Assembly (NCBI GenBank): GCA_003149065.1
Contig: QGFZ01000001.1
Span: 1,178,001 to 1,242,000 of the forward strand
DNA from: Ruminococcaceae bacterium R-25
GTDB taxonomy: Bacteria > Bacillota > Clostridia > Saccharofermentanales > Saccharofermentanaceae
Length of the DNA: 64,000 bases
Reading direction: 5' to 3'
Positions 27,801 to 32,637 of the stretch are shown in pieces. The number at the start of each line of letters is the position of its first letter. The first letter of the stretch is position 1. The notes under the pieces were generated by a model. That model was given only the letters and a program-made list of their open reading frames with translations, did no database searches and was not told where the DNA came from. Made by a program: the position numbers and the translations under genes.

Positions 27801-28114
27801 ATCTCACCTATAATGAACTGGGCAGTCTTTGCATTTGTCAGATCGACATCAGTTGTGGTGTCCTTAGTACGCGAATAACTAAAAGTCGCAAAGGTCGTTT
27901 CCATATGCATACTCTGTGTTATTGACTGTGATACGATACCATAGTCAACAGCGCGCCCCATTATCGTCGCATAATTGACAAGGCTGGCAGAATCATATTT
28001 GGTCTCTGCCGCATTAACAACATTCTTTTTTGCATCTGGATATAAAGCTATAGAGCCTAATACGATTGCGCCTGCCACTACCGCTGAAGTAACTCTTTTA
28101 ATAAAACTAAGCAT
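15845..28114 (-). CDS. Giant cell-wall anchored surface protein with about 30 Cna-B/SpaA-like repeats
   Basis: 4089 residues. Layout: signal peptide (1-37); N-terminal domain to about 580; a first Cna-B-like unit (584-700); seven type-A repeats of about 112 residues (704-1487; consensus TKTATDNN, FSVKNS, FLQ.DE, LPVGxYTVTE, NKF); six type-B repeats of about 98 residues (1487-2076; ITKALGxxAP, TGPxNYS, VPGxYTVTE, ITNTY); two A (2076-2300); nine B (2301-3220); one A; two of a third type (3339-3590); two B; a divergent unit; a SpaA-like unit (3916-4043); then VPATGE, a membrane helix and LRRKKRAE. The Lys (xxTK), Glu (TVTE) and Asn (NTY/NKF) positions fit self-made isopeptide bonds. Sortase anchoring is expected; the ligand is unknown. 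AGGTG ribosome site at good spacing. Confidence 0.9.
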   Translation of the reverse strand: MLSFIKRVTSAVVAGAIVLGSIALYPDAKKNVVNAAETKYDSASLVNYATIMGRAVDYGIVSQSITQSMHMETTFATFSYSRTKDTTTDVDLTNAKTAQFIIGEITSTGDYGTLKFGKVKTSDEQVYVKNMRITMSDTMNPADSFKLQDDVATTTQFNYSFLSRHEIQESIDTVIDHARDESGEMVTRTGDSDYVLDASDDNLVSVNGAVTTININDPKYDNKVVYINLDDSKFASLLDQWSGETSGNPDPNGDHLRINKKPSTVVVFTSQKTTPITLGKVVVKASDSPLYASAPSEDIHDYDYYASVTSHSGNQSTHNEYVDKEIAQKLIWNITGSKDVTICGNAGTFLCLAGDKDNKNVKVTLDGSPCAGWLVVNGNVENNCEYHYIYGGNSEEQQTEGEGQMHFVARKGFTTQYKDKDHISDYVDNSVKFNAGDYQFFWQEYTDDTFTEPVGEKTTVKIKDTSYVDFPTLTFVDDDSSDPHYVTETPKDFYFRITEDPSKTLPGVKNSAGYINIRLRAFVERKGPDRKEIKFRVQSVTMIGKDENSLIQYDKNGKWGAEPEWVDVVNARFDLGAFFNKVKVPGYMTLTKTIKGDVTEEDLAGLTFTVTDGADFTVEYKLGRDFTKNASGVYELTTPLSVPDSETKYTVTETLYSLDGYKLEEVSYTVDGGETQHDNDTAVLDSVSTDSSNPTTVAYTDSYTPLGTLKVHKTAVDNNNKNINYYYEFSVKKGENQYLQADKQSFDSTEYYFTIGTNEEQVFENIPVGLYTITEKTDELFVYGYTFEKEISKISGTADVTKKSTVDFTLENKFTQDLGNLEVTKTAKDNNGNAVEGTFKFTIGTPMRGFLQADGTFGNEKHYFTISTGQTLTFENLPVDNYMITEDTESVSVTDYTFNMDASKYSVLGKVTKNGNTNVKLENDFTQDVGTLSVKKTAQDNHDTNVSGTFEFSVKNSKGQFLQADKTSFDTTEVFFTVEAGSHTDFENLPVGKYTVTEKTSSISVEGYTFTSTGSTTSYEATVNKGETSDAQLVNKFIQYLGTLTVAKVATDNNDKNVNGSFQFSVKNSAGKFLQSDEETFTNTEYFFTVAAGSSKTFTDLPVGEYTIKEKTDGVSVPGYTYLVNDSTTSGTGKVSKETTDDSTVTLKNKFEQDVGNLKVTKTATDDNNENVSGFFKFSVKNSAGLYLQSDKKTFDTEVYFFTVAAGSTAVFNNLPVGVYTVTEDANSVAVTGYTFISSSIPEVEAEVEKNESVTAELVNKYEKDVGNLVVKKIAKDNNDKSVAGSFQFSVKNSTGLYLQADEKSFGDTEIFFTIATSETKTFENLPVGEYTVAENKEAVDIDGYTFLEDDSDTSDTAVIYKDKEAYAGLNNKYTQDVGSLTVKKSAVDNYNNTVAGTFKFSVKNSDGKFLQEDEKSFEDEQYFFEVAAGSSKTFENLPVGVYAVEEDTASVSVTGYTFNEDDSTTNAPATVVKDSNVDAELENKFTLDLGSLKITKALGEGYPEEARTKAYNFIINGPDDYSEMRTVTGADSVTITGLKPGKYTVTEDTNDAKIEGYDLEVTGGGEVTVVGKAEAATTITNTYKLQTGSLKITKTLGDNAPEEAALKTYSFTITGPNNYSKTVSVDGAGYVIVEDLVPGKYTVTENTEGTTIEGYDLEVTGGGEVNVVAKATALTTVTNTYKLQLGSLKITKALGANAPESALTKTYKFMITGPDNYSKTVSVEGAGYVIVSDLVPGSYTVTEVLDGAAIADYDLEVTGGGEVNVVAKDVAGTTITNTYTRQVGSLTITKALGAGAPDAAKEKEYEFTVTGPNNYSKTVELKAGESKTIDGLVPGTYRVKENGEGAIIRGYDVVIRGNGEVKVEANAVAEKTVTNTYVEQKGSLIITKALGEGAPDAAYDIEYEFTVTGPNNYSEGFKLNAGDSKILQNLVPGTYTVTENKTDAAINGYDLEVTGDGEVKVVGNSIAEITVTNTYKLQLGSLKVTKALGANAPDDATSKTYTFAITGPGNYNNTVELKAGESKTIDGLVPGEYKVTEDEEGAEIEHYDLEVTGGGEVSVVAKDVAETTVTNTYTKQTGSLTVTKTATDNNDEAVNDTFYFSVKNSEGKYLQSDEKSFGTTEVFFSVISGSSKTFSDLPVGDYTVTEDKTRVDVTGYDFLTTSTTEKTANVTKSATPATAALVNNYEKHLGTLTVQKTAKDNYNDDVTGTFEFSVKNGDNQYLQSDETTFADAEYFFTIEAGSSKTFENLPAGKYDVTEKTTDISVPGYTFVENGSTTFGTGTVSKTSTEHSTVELINKFTKDVGSLKITKTLGANAPQAATAKTYYFKVTGPDNFNQTYPIEGAGSKTVDGLKPGTYTVFEVLDDVAIDGYDIEITGGGEVTVASNKVAETTITNTYTQQKGKLTIAKALGTGAPDAAKEIEYAFTVTGPGNYSEGFKLKAGESKTLEGLVPGTYTVTENKTGAAIDGFDLEVTGDGEVTVAANATAEATVTNTYKQQLGSLKVTKALGAGAPDGASDTEYEFTVTGPNNYSNSFKLKAGEYKIIEDLVPGTYTVTENKTKAAIDGYDLEVSGDGEVTVVAKATALATVTNTYEDNSSSTKGKLKITKALGEGAPNAANDTEYKFTVAGPNNYSTTVKITGAGSETIENLEPGNYTVTENKDGAKIANYDLTVTGDDGKTIEVKAGETAEAKITNTYEDNTSSTKGKLKITKTLGEGAPNAANDTEYKFTVAGPNNYSTTVKITGAGSETIENLEPGNYTVTENKDGAKIANYDLTVTGDDGKTIEVKAGETAEAKITNTYEDNTSSGKGKLVITKTITAGAPEEAEYMAFAFTVTGVGYSETKFITGEGSVEFDNLEPGRYTVTENKNAAKITNYDLEVTGDEGEAVEVVAGKTTIAAITNTYTDNTSSKGSLKITKTLGEGAPDAANNKEYKFTVTGTGYSKTVTVKGSGSVTIVNLEPGKYTVTEDKDGAKITNYDLTVTGDDGNEIEVKAGETANAAITNTYKDNTTPTTGKLKISKTIGTGSPEAANETTYTFTITGPDNYSATRTIKGSGSVEIEGLAPGKYTVTEDKDGAKITNYDLTVTGDDGKEIEVKAGETANAAITNTYKDSTTPDTGKLKITKALGSGAPSAATTKTYKFTVTGPDNYNKSYEVTGAGYTIVEDLKPGSYTVTEDTSSANITNFDLEVTGGGSVTVEAGKTAEITVTNTYKDNSSTVDTGSLTVSKVALDERENPITGSFKFSVKNSEGKYLQQNEKDFDTEIYLFTINAGESKKFTGLPVGTYTVEEDISDISVEGNYVMVVDQSDISVNGNVTKNGDAEAKLINYFVDGGAPTPAPTGAITVTKKVAGNKSVAPSSYSFYIKCGDQYVQDDSTGALGSDKHEFTVDPSSSKGTTITGLTLGKTYVIEEAPVSVPSGYSCAVTYTESNTVVLDKENKAVAVKITNTFIDTSKPDSSLESGLGSLKITKQVTGSTASTGMPVEYRFTVSFLNGDDTLYVQDTAGTIGSEKHEFAVSGDSSVVITGLALDVEYKIEEVKVTGIPADYSCKTSYTDGGTITLDSTSKTGTVVITNNYSYKAPEPEPTTGSLMITKGLNSGAPDAAKSKTYKFKVTGNGETKEVTIKGANSKTIHDLVPGTYTVSEERDGISIPKFSVTVSGEGNVTIAAGETAKIKITNTYEDITGSLTITKALASGAPDAAKDKTFKFTVTGPDGFSDTVEIKGSGSKTLTGLVPGSYKVTENESDAAVDGYNLTVTGQNNTTVTVQTKKNTPVTITNTYVQKMGTLCFTKTFGGDVTESEANGGDLYFIIENTDTSIEAKYLKADGTFTANKDEAHITLADLEKTTATNGKFAFKKNFTVPVGNYKVTEENTNVYFRDSSTPITMASSSVTSSVADVTDGNTTNVELSDVYALNDNLKVTFNKEDEAQHLIAGAELTLTSLDGYDLSNVKVTQGGTEVTVKLSADKSSIAFSTVDTAPSIVSGLKAGNYELKETVTPAKYKTADAIRFTLYPDGYTKRVGDVTVSGSPIVMIDKADPNYHQGGDNPPVPATGEMTSATTMIGATLMILAAACFTCLYLLRRKKRAE
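19688..20311 (-). repeat. Recent 312-bp tandem duplication inside the surface protein gene
   Basis: Two units of exactly 104 codons (20311-20000 and 19999-19688), both starting KGKLKITK and ending NTYEDNTSS. They differ at about ten bases, and the proteins differ essentially by one Ala/Thr near the start, whereas other type-B repeats are far more diverged. Confidence 0.9.
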
Positions 28115-28150
28115 AATACACCTATTTTCCTTATTATTTTAGCTTTTGTA

Positions 28151-28179
28151 AGTTTATGAACAACTTGTGAATAATTCAA
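28151..28179 (-). promoter_or_regulatory. Possible promoter of the giant surface protein gene
   Basis: Minus strand TTGAAT (28179-28174), 17 nt, TAAACT (28156-28151), about 37 nt before the ATG. Confidence 0.45.
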
Positions 28180-28235
28180 TAGAAAAAAACAACATATCAT
28201 ACAAATTTGAACAGAATAAAATAAAGTTGTAACAA

Positions 28236-28280
28236 AAAAAGGCTGTCATGCAGTGTTTTTGCACCTATGACAGCCTTTTT
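28236..28280 (-). terminator. Terminator behind the zinc-ribbon gene
   Basis: AAAAAGGCTGTCAT and ATGACAGCCTTTTT form a perfect 14-bp stem with a 17-nt loop; TTTTTTT continues on the minus strand. Confidence 0.9.
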
Positions 28281-28305
28281 GTCAGTTAATTTTTTAGCAA
28301 TTGTT

Positions 28306-29418
28306 TTAGTTGCTGAATATGTTGAAAAGAATGATCAAAACGATGATCGCAATGATGATCGCAATGGCAACCTTGAGAGGTGATACAGGAGCCTCGCCCT
28401 TGATCTGACCAGTCTGGCCGTTGATAACGATATTGTAGAGCTTTTCCTTGAACTTGAAGTTTGCGATCCAGATAGGAGCAAGAACGTACTTATAAGTAAC
28501 TTTGGAATAAGCAGTATTAAAGGTGACCTTTGAAACGCTGTCAGCGTGGTGCTTCTTCTTCTCCATGCTGCCGATCTCGTTCTGAAGCTTAACCTTGATC
28601 TGGCCCTTAGCAATATCCCATCCTTCATCAAGACCTACTGTATAACGCTCAGCGAGGAATCCTGCAATGAATTCAGGTGAATACTTGCGGAGCTTGGAGA
28701 AATCGAATGTGGACGCAGCCTTTATGAAGCGGTTGTTTGTCTTCTTGCTGGCATATACAGTCTCATCGTCGATAAAGCGCTCGTAGATTCCACGATATGT
28801 CTTGTAAGTAGTATGGCGGTTACCATCCTTATCTGTACTGTCGAAACCGAGCTTTACCTCATAAGGAGATGTTGTCTGTGAATCGTATGTCCAGTAAGGA
28901 AGATATACGCCGCTGAAGTTCTTTGCTTCGCAGCTCTTCTTTGCATCGTTGGGTGCGAAGAGCTTGCCCTTCATCCAGCTCTTAAAAAGCTGTGCAGCCT
29001 TTTCCTTTGTGATCTCGAAAGGAACAACGCCGCCGGGTGCTACAACATCTTCATCATTATCTACGGGCATAACCTGTGTGGATCCGCAGTAAGGGCAGCA
29101 CTGTGCCGTGTCTGCTTCGTCCATGATGGTCTCTGCGCCGCAGTTCTTACATACCAAAGACTTCTTGGCTTTGCCCCAATCAAGGCTCTCACGGTTCTTT
29201 GCAGATGAAAAATCAAGCTCTTCTACATCCTGGCCGTTGTCCTCGGGCTTGGGGAGCTGCCTTGAATATCCGCAGAAAGGACAGCTCATGGCGAGTGTTT
29301 CAGGGTCGTAAACAACAGTAGCTCCGCAGTTCGGACACTTCTTATCAGTTACGTCTTCGGTCATTCCCTCTGTTATAACTTCAATCTGTTCTTCAGGGTT
29401 TCCTAAGTTCTCTGCCAT
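28306..29418 (-). CDS. Membrane-anchored protein with two zinc ribbons
   Basis: 370 residues, function unknown. Two Cys4 zinc ribbons at the N-terminus (CPNCGATVVYDP..CPFCG and CKNCGAETIMDE..CPYCG) are followed by a soluble middle part with PFEITKEKAAQLFKSWMKGK, FSGVYLPYWTYD and YKTYRGIYERF, a basic region, and one C-terminal membrane helix (VAIAIIIAIIVLIILF) that ends the protein. Databases often label such Bacillota proteins as TFIIB-like or PriA-like zinc-ribbon proteins; there is no helicase here. The topology suggests a cytoplasmic body with a C-terminal anchor. It follows pnp by 28 nt with a GAGGT ribosome site and shares its terminator. Confidence 0.8.
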   Translation of the reverse strand: MAENLGNPEEQIEVITEGMTEDVTDKKCPNCGATVVYDPETLAMSCPFCGYSRQLPKPEDNGQDVEELDFSSAKNRESLDWGKAKKSLVCKNCGAETIMDEADTAQCCPYCGSTQVMPVDNDEDVVAPGGVVPFEITKEKAAQLFKSWMKGKLFAPNDAKKSCEAKNFSGVYLPYWTYDSQTTSPYEVKLGFDSTDKDGNRHTTYKTYRGIYERFIDDETVYASKKTNNRFIKAASTFDFSKLRKYSPEFIAGFLAERYTVGLDEGWDIAKGQIKVKLQNEIGSMEKKKHHADSVSKVTFNTAYSKVTYKYVLAPIWIANFKFKEKLYNIVINGQTGQIKGEAPVSPLKVAIAIIIAIIVLIILFNIFSN

Positions 29419-29446
29419 AAGCGGTACCTCTTTATGTTAGTTTTTA

Positions 29447-31696
29447 TCAGAATTCTCTTCTTCTGCCCTTCGGATTCTCGGGAGCTTCTTCAGCTTCTTC
29501 GTTGAAGTTTCTTCTGGGCTTGTCGTTTCTGCCTGCAAAACCGCCTCTTCTCTCACGGTTAGGTCTGCCTTCTCTTCTTCTGGGCTCTTCTTCAACGTAG
29601 CCCTCAGGCTTAGGCATGCAGTCACGCATTGAGAGGTTAAGTCTGCCCTGTGAGTCGATCTCGATGAGCTTTACGTGAACCTTGTCGCCTTCCTTGACAA
29701 CATCTTCGACCTTCTCAACTCTGTTCCAAGCCATCTTGGAAATGTGTACGAGGCCTTCCTTGCCGGGGAGGAATTCAACGAATGCGCCGAAGTCCATAAG
29801 TCTTGTAACTGTACCGTCGTACTCTGTGCCTACCTCAGGATCAGCAACGATGCCGTTGATGATCATCTTTGCCTTCTCAGCCTTTTCGAGGTCAGGTGTG
29901 GAGATATAGACCATACCGTCGTCATTGATGTTGATCTGAGCGCCTGTGTCAGCGATGATCTTGTTGATGACCTTTCCGCCGGAACCGATGACTTCTCTGA
30001 TCTTGTCAACAGGCACCTGCATGGAGATGATCCTGGGAGCCCACTTGTTGAGCTCTGCACGTGGTGCAGGGATGCAAGGGAGAATGATGTCGTTGATGAT
30101 CTGTAATCTTCCCTTGTGTGTCATCTCGAAAGCAGCCTTGATGATGTCTAATGTAAGACCTTCAACCTTGATGTCTACCTGGATGGATGTGATACCTTCT
30201 GTTGTACCTGCAACCTTGAAGTCCATGTCGCCGAAGAAGTCTTCGATGCCCTGGATATCCATGAATACGAGGAAGTTGTCGTCATTGTCAGGATCTGTGA
30301 TAAGGCCTGAAGAAATACCTGCAACAGGTCTCTTGATCGGAACGCCTGCATCCATGAGTGAGAGTGTTGAAGCGCATACAGAACCCTGTGATGTGGAACC
30401 GTTACTCATTGTGATCTCAGATACTGTTCTAATTGAGTAAGGGAACTCTTCCTCTGAAGGAAGCACAGGAATGAGTGATCTCTCAGCGAGAGCGCCGTGA
30501 CCGATCTCACGTCTTCCGGGTGACTTGGAAGGCTTAGCTTCACCTGTGGAATAACCAGGGAAGTTATAGTGGTGCATGTATCTCTTGTATGTCTGCTCGT
30601 CTAATCCTTCGAGCTTCTGTGCATCATCAAGAGGAGCAAGAGTACAGATATTCATTACCTGTGTCTGGCCTCTCTGGAAGAAAGATGAACCATGAACTCT
30701 GGGAAGTACGCCAACTGCACAGGACAGAGGTCTGATCTCATCCAATGCTCTGCCGTCAACTCTGACATGCTCTCTGAAGAGATAGTCTCTTACGACCTTC
30801 TTTTCGAGCTTGTAGATAGCGTCAGGTGCCCACTTTGAAAGGCCCTCTTCCTTCTCTTCGAGCATTGCAGCAACTTCTTCCTGAAGCTTTGCAACATTGC
30901 CGTCTCTTACTTCCTTATCCTTGGAAAGAACAGCTGCACGCATTCTGTCCCAGCCGAATTCCTTAACTGCTTCGAAAACATCTTCCGGAACGTCAGCTGA
31001 CTCGTAAGTGAACTTCTCCTTACCGATCTCAGCAACGATGCTGTTGATGAACTCGCAGATCTTCTTGATCTCTTCGTGACCTTCTGCGATTGCATTGAGC
31101 ATTACGTCATCAGGTACTTCGTTAGCGCCTGCCTCAACCATGCAGATCTTGTTAAGAGTACCTGCAAGAGTTACGTACATGTCGGAAACTTCACGCTGCT
31201 CGAGTGTAGGGTTGATGATGGTCTTGCCATCGATAAGGCCCAAAACAACTCCGCCGACAGGTCCCTTCCACGGGATATCGGAGATAGCGATAGCGATTGA
31301 TGTACCGAGCATAGCTGTGATCTCAGGTGAGCAATCGGGATCTACAGACATAACGAGGTTGTTTACGCAAACATCGTTTCTGAGATCCTTAGGGAACAAA
31401 GGTCTGATAGGACGGTCGATAACACGGGATACGAGGATAGCCTTCTCGCCCGGTCTTCCCTCTCTCTTAAGGAAGCCGCCCGGCATCTTACCTACTGCAT
31501 ACATCTTTTCCTCGTAGTCTACTGAAAGCGGGAAGAAATCGATTCCCTCACGAGGAGTAGCGCTTGCAGTTGCTGTAGAAAGGACTGTTGTCTCACCATA
31601 TCTGACGAGAGCAGATCCGTTTGCAAACTGCGCGATCTTACCGGTCTCGACTACCAATGGTCTGCCGGCGATTTCAGTTCTGAAAATCTTTTCCAT
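29447..31696 (-). CDS. pnp: Polyribonucleotide nucleotidyltransferase (PNPase)
   Basis: Phosphorolytic 3'-5' exoribonuclease of mRNA turnover. 749 residues: two RNase PH domains (first begins GRPLVVETGKIAQFANGSAL; second holds RVHGSSFFQRGQTQV and GDMDFKVAGT), a KH domain (REVIGSGGKVINKIIADTG) and an S1 domain (GTVTRLMDFGAFVEFLPGKE). The tail after S1 is about 45 residues rich in Arg and Glu, longer than in E. coli. TAAAGGAG ribosome site, which can pair with an upstream complement (see the leader feature), so autoregulation is plausible. rpsO is not the immediate neighbour. Confidence 0.97.
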   Translation of the reverse strand: MEKIFRTEIAGRPLVVETGKIAQFANGSALVRYGETTVLSTATASATPREGIDFFPLSVDYEEKMYAVGKMPGGFLKREGRPGEKAILVSRVIDRPIRPLFPKDLRNDVCVNNLVMSVDPDCSPEITAMLGTSIAIAISDIPWKGPVGGVVLGLIDGKTIINPTLEQREVSDMYVTLAGTLNKICMVEAGANEVPDDVMLNAIAEGHEEIKKICEFINSIVAEIGKEKFTYESADVPEDVFEAVKEFGWDRMRAAVLSKDKEVRDGNVAKLQEEVAAMLEEKEEGLSKWAPDAIYKLEKKVVRDYLFREHVRVDGRALDEIRPLSCAVGVLPRVHGSSFFQRGQTQVMNICTLAPLDDAQKLEGLDEQTYKRYMHHYNFPGYSTGEAKPSKSPGRREIGHGALAERSLIPVLPSEEEFPYSIRTVSEITMSNGSTSQGSVCASTLSLMDAGVPIKRPVAGISSGLITDPDNDDNFLVFMDIQGIEDFFGDMDFKVAGTTEGITSIQVDIKVEGLTLDIIKAAFEMTHKGRLQIINDIILPCIPAPRAELNKWAPRIISMQVPVDKIREVIGSGGKVINKIIADTGAQININDDGMVYISTPDLEKAEKAKMIINGIVADPEVGTEYDGTVTRLMDFGAFVEFLPGKEGLVHISKMAWNRVEKVEDVVKEGDKVHVKLIEIDSQGRLNLSMRDCMPKPEGYVEEEPRRREGRPNRERRGGFAGRNDKPRRNFNEEAEEAPENPKGRRREF

Positions 31697-31702
31697 TTCG
31701 AA

Positions 31703-31796
31703 CTCCTTTATAATATTGGATTTTTGTAAAGGAGGTAGTTCGTAGATTCACGGTCCGAGCAAAATAAAAGGCTCGATGTTCGGGCAGTCAATCTAC
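31703..31796 (-). promoter_or_regulatory. Structured pnp leader that can hide the ribosome site
   Basis: On the minus strand CTCCTTTA (31734-31727) is perfectly complementary to the pnp Shine-Dalgarno TAAAGGAG (31710-31703), with a 16-nt loop. Directly upstream, GTAGATT (31796-31790) pairs with AATCTAC (31748-31742), enclosing a second hairpin CGAGC/GCTCG. Confidence 0.65.
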
Positions 31797-31800
31797 ACAC

Positions 31801-32008
31801 TACACTCCTTATCGAACCTATTAATTATATACTAAATGAGAAATAAGACAAATAATAAAAAGCCTTCACGGGTTTTAATTTGAGGGCATTTTTGAGGCTA
31901 TACCCGCAAATCCGCCCTCAAATCAATGAATAATTCAAAAAAACGAGGGTAAATTTGAGGCTACACCCTCAAATCCGCCCTCAAATTCATGCACACAAAA
32001 AACGAACT
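31801..32008. repeat. Intergenic direct and inverted repeats between pnp and the SGNH gene
   Basis: Two 38-nt copies of TTTGAGGCTAyACCCkCAAA..CCGCCCTCAAAT (31891-31928 and 31954-31991) repeat with a 63-bp period. Each contains TTTGAGG/CCTCAAA inverted arms, so several alternative hairpins are possible. No gene is seen. It may serve as the 3' end of the SGNH-hydrolase transcript. Confidence 0.6.
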
Positions 32009-32635
32009 TTATAAGATAGCCTTTGCAACCGCCTCAGCCAGGCCTTTGTGTCCGTCGGGTCCAAGATGCAGGCCGTCCTCCACGGAAGGCTTGATGTATT
32101 GCTTGGCATCGAGGAATGCGCAGCCATGCTTGTCGGCAACTTTCTTGTAGTACTCAGCCAAACGCTTTGACTTATCTATAGAGATCTCATCAAAAGAGCC
32201 TGCAAAAGGTCCCGTGAGAATATCCGGCGTGATCTCCGGTGGCGATACGATAAGGATCTTCGGGACATAGCCCTGCTTTAGGTTCATGACCTTTTCGGCC
32301 CTCTGGACGATCTCATTAAGGCCTGCTGCGATCTGGTCCAAAGACGCATTATAGACAGTCTTCATGTCGTTAGTGCCGAGCATTATTACCAGATAGTCGA
32401 CGGGCCTGTGAGTACAAAGGATCCCCTTGATGTAATCGACGCCGTTTTTCCAATCGTCGTTGGGGTCGTCGAAAACTGTGGTCCTGCCGTTTAAGCCCTC
32501 TTCAATGACCTTAAAACCGTCACCCAAAAGGTTCTGCAAAATGCACGGCCACCTGACTGATTCAGGGAGCCTTTCGCCGTTTAAAGGATTATGTCCGTAT
32601 GTATTTGAATCGCCGAAGCAAACTACTGATTTCAT
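32009..32635 (-). CDS. SGNH/GDSL-family hydrolase
   Basis: Esterase/lipase-type hydrolase of 208 residues. The four SGNH blocks are visible: catalytic serine in CFGDSNTYGHNP, Gly in GLNGRTT, Asn in VIMLGTNDMK, and Asp/His in EDGLHLGPDGHKG. The block order and NTYGHNP resemble arylesterase-like enzymes. There is no signal peptide, so it acts in the cytoplasm. The ATG at 32635 follows AAAGGAAT at good spacing; the longer frame to 32671 lies inside nadE. It follows the nadE stop within 3 nt. The substrate is unknown. Confidence 0.88.
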   Translation of the reverse strand: MKSVVCFGDSNTYGHNPLNGERLPESVRWPCILQNLLGDGFKVIEEGLNGRTTVFDDPNDDWKNGVDYIKGILCTHRPVDYLVIMLGTNDMKTVYNASLDQIAAGLNEIVQRAEKVMNLKQGYVPKILIVSPPEITPDILTGPFAGSFDEISIDKSKRLAEYYKKVADKHGCAFLDAKQYIKPSVEDGLHLGPDGHKGLAEAVAKAIL

Positions 32636-32637
32636 GT

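Noticed and set aside
15845-28114. CRISPR or other spaced DNA repeats
   Set aside because: The periodic DNA is explained by protein-coding Cna-B-like units of about 300 bp in one open frame.
28306-29418. Primosomal helicase PriA or transcription factor TFIIB
   Set aside because: Only the zinc ribbons are shared; there is no helicase or cyclin-like domain, and a C-terminal membrane helix is present.
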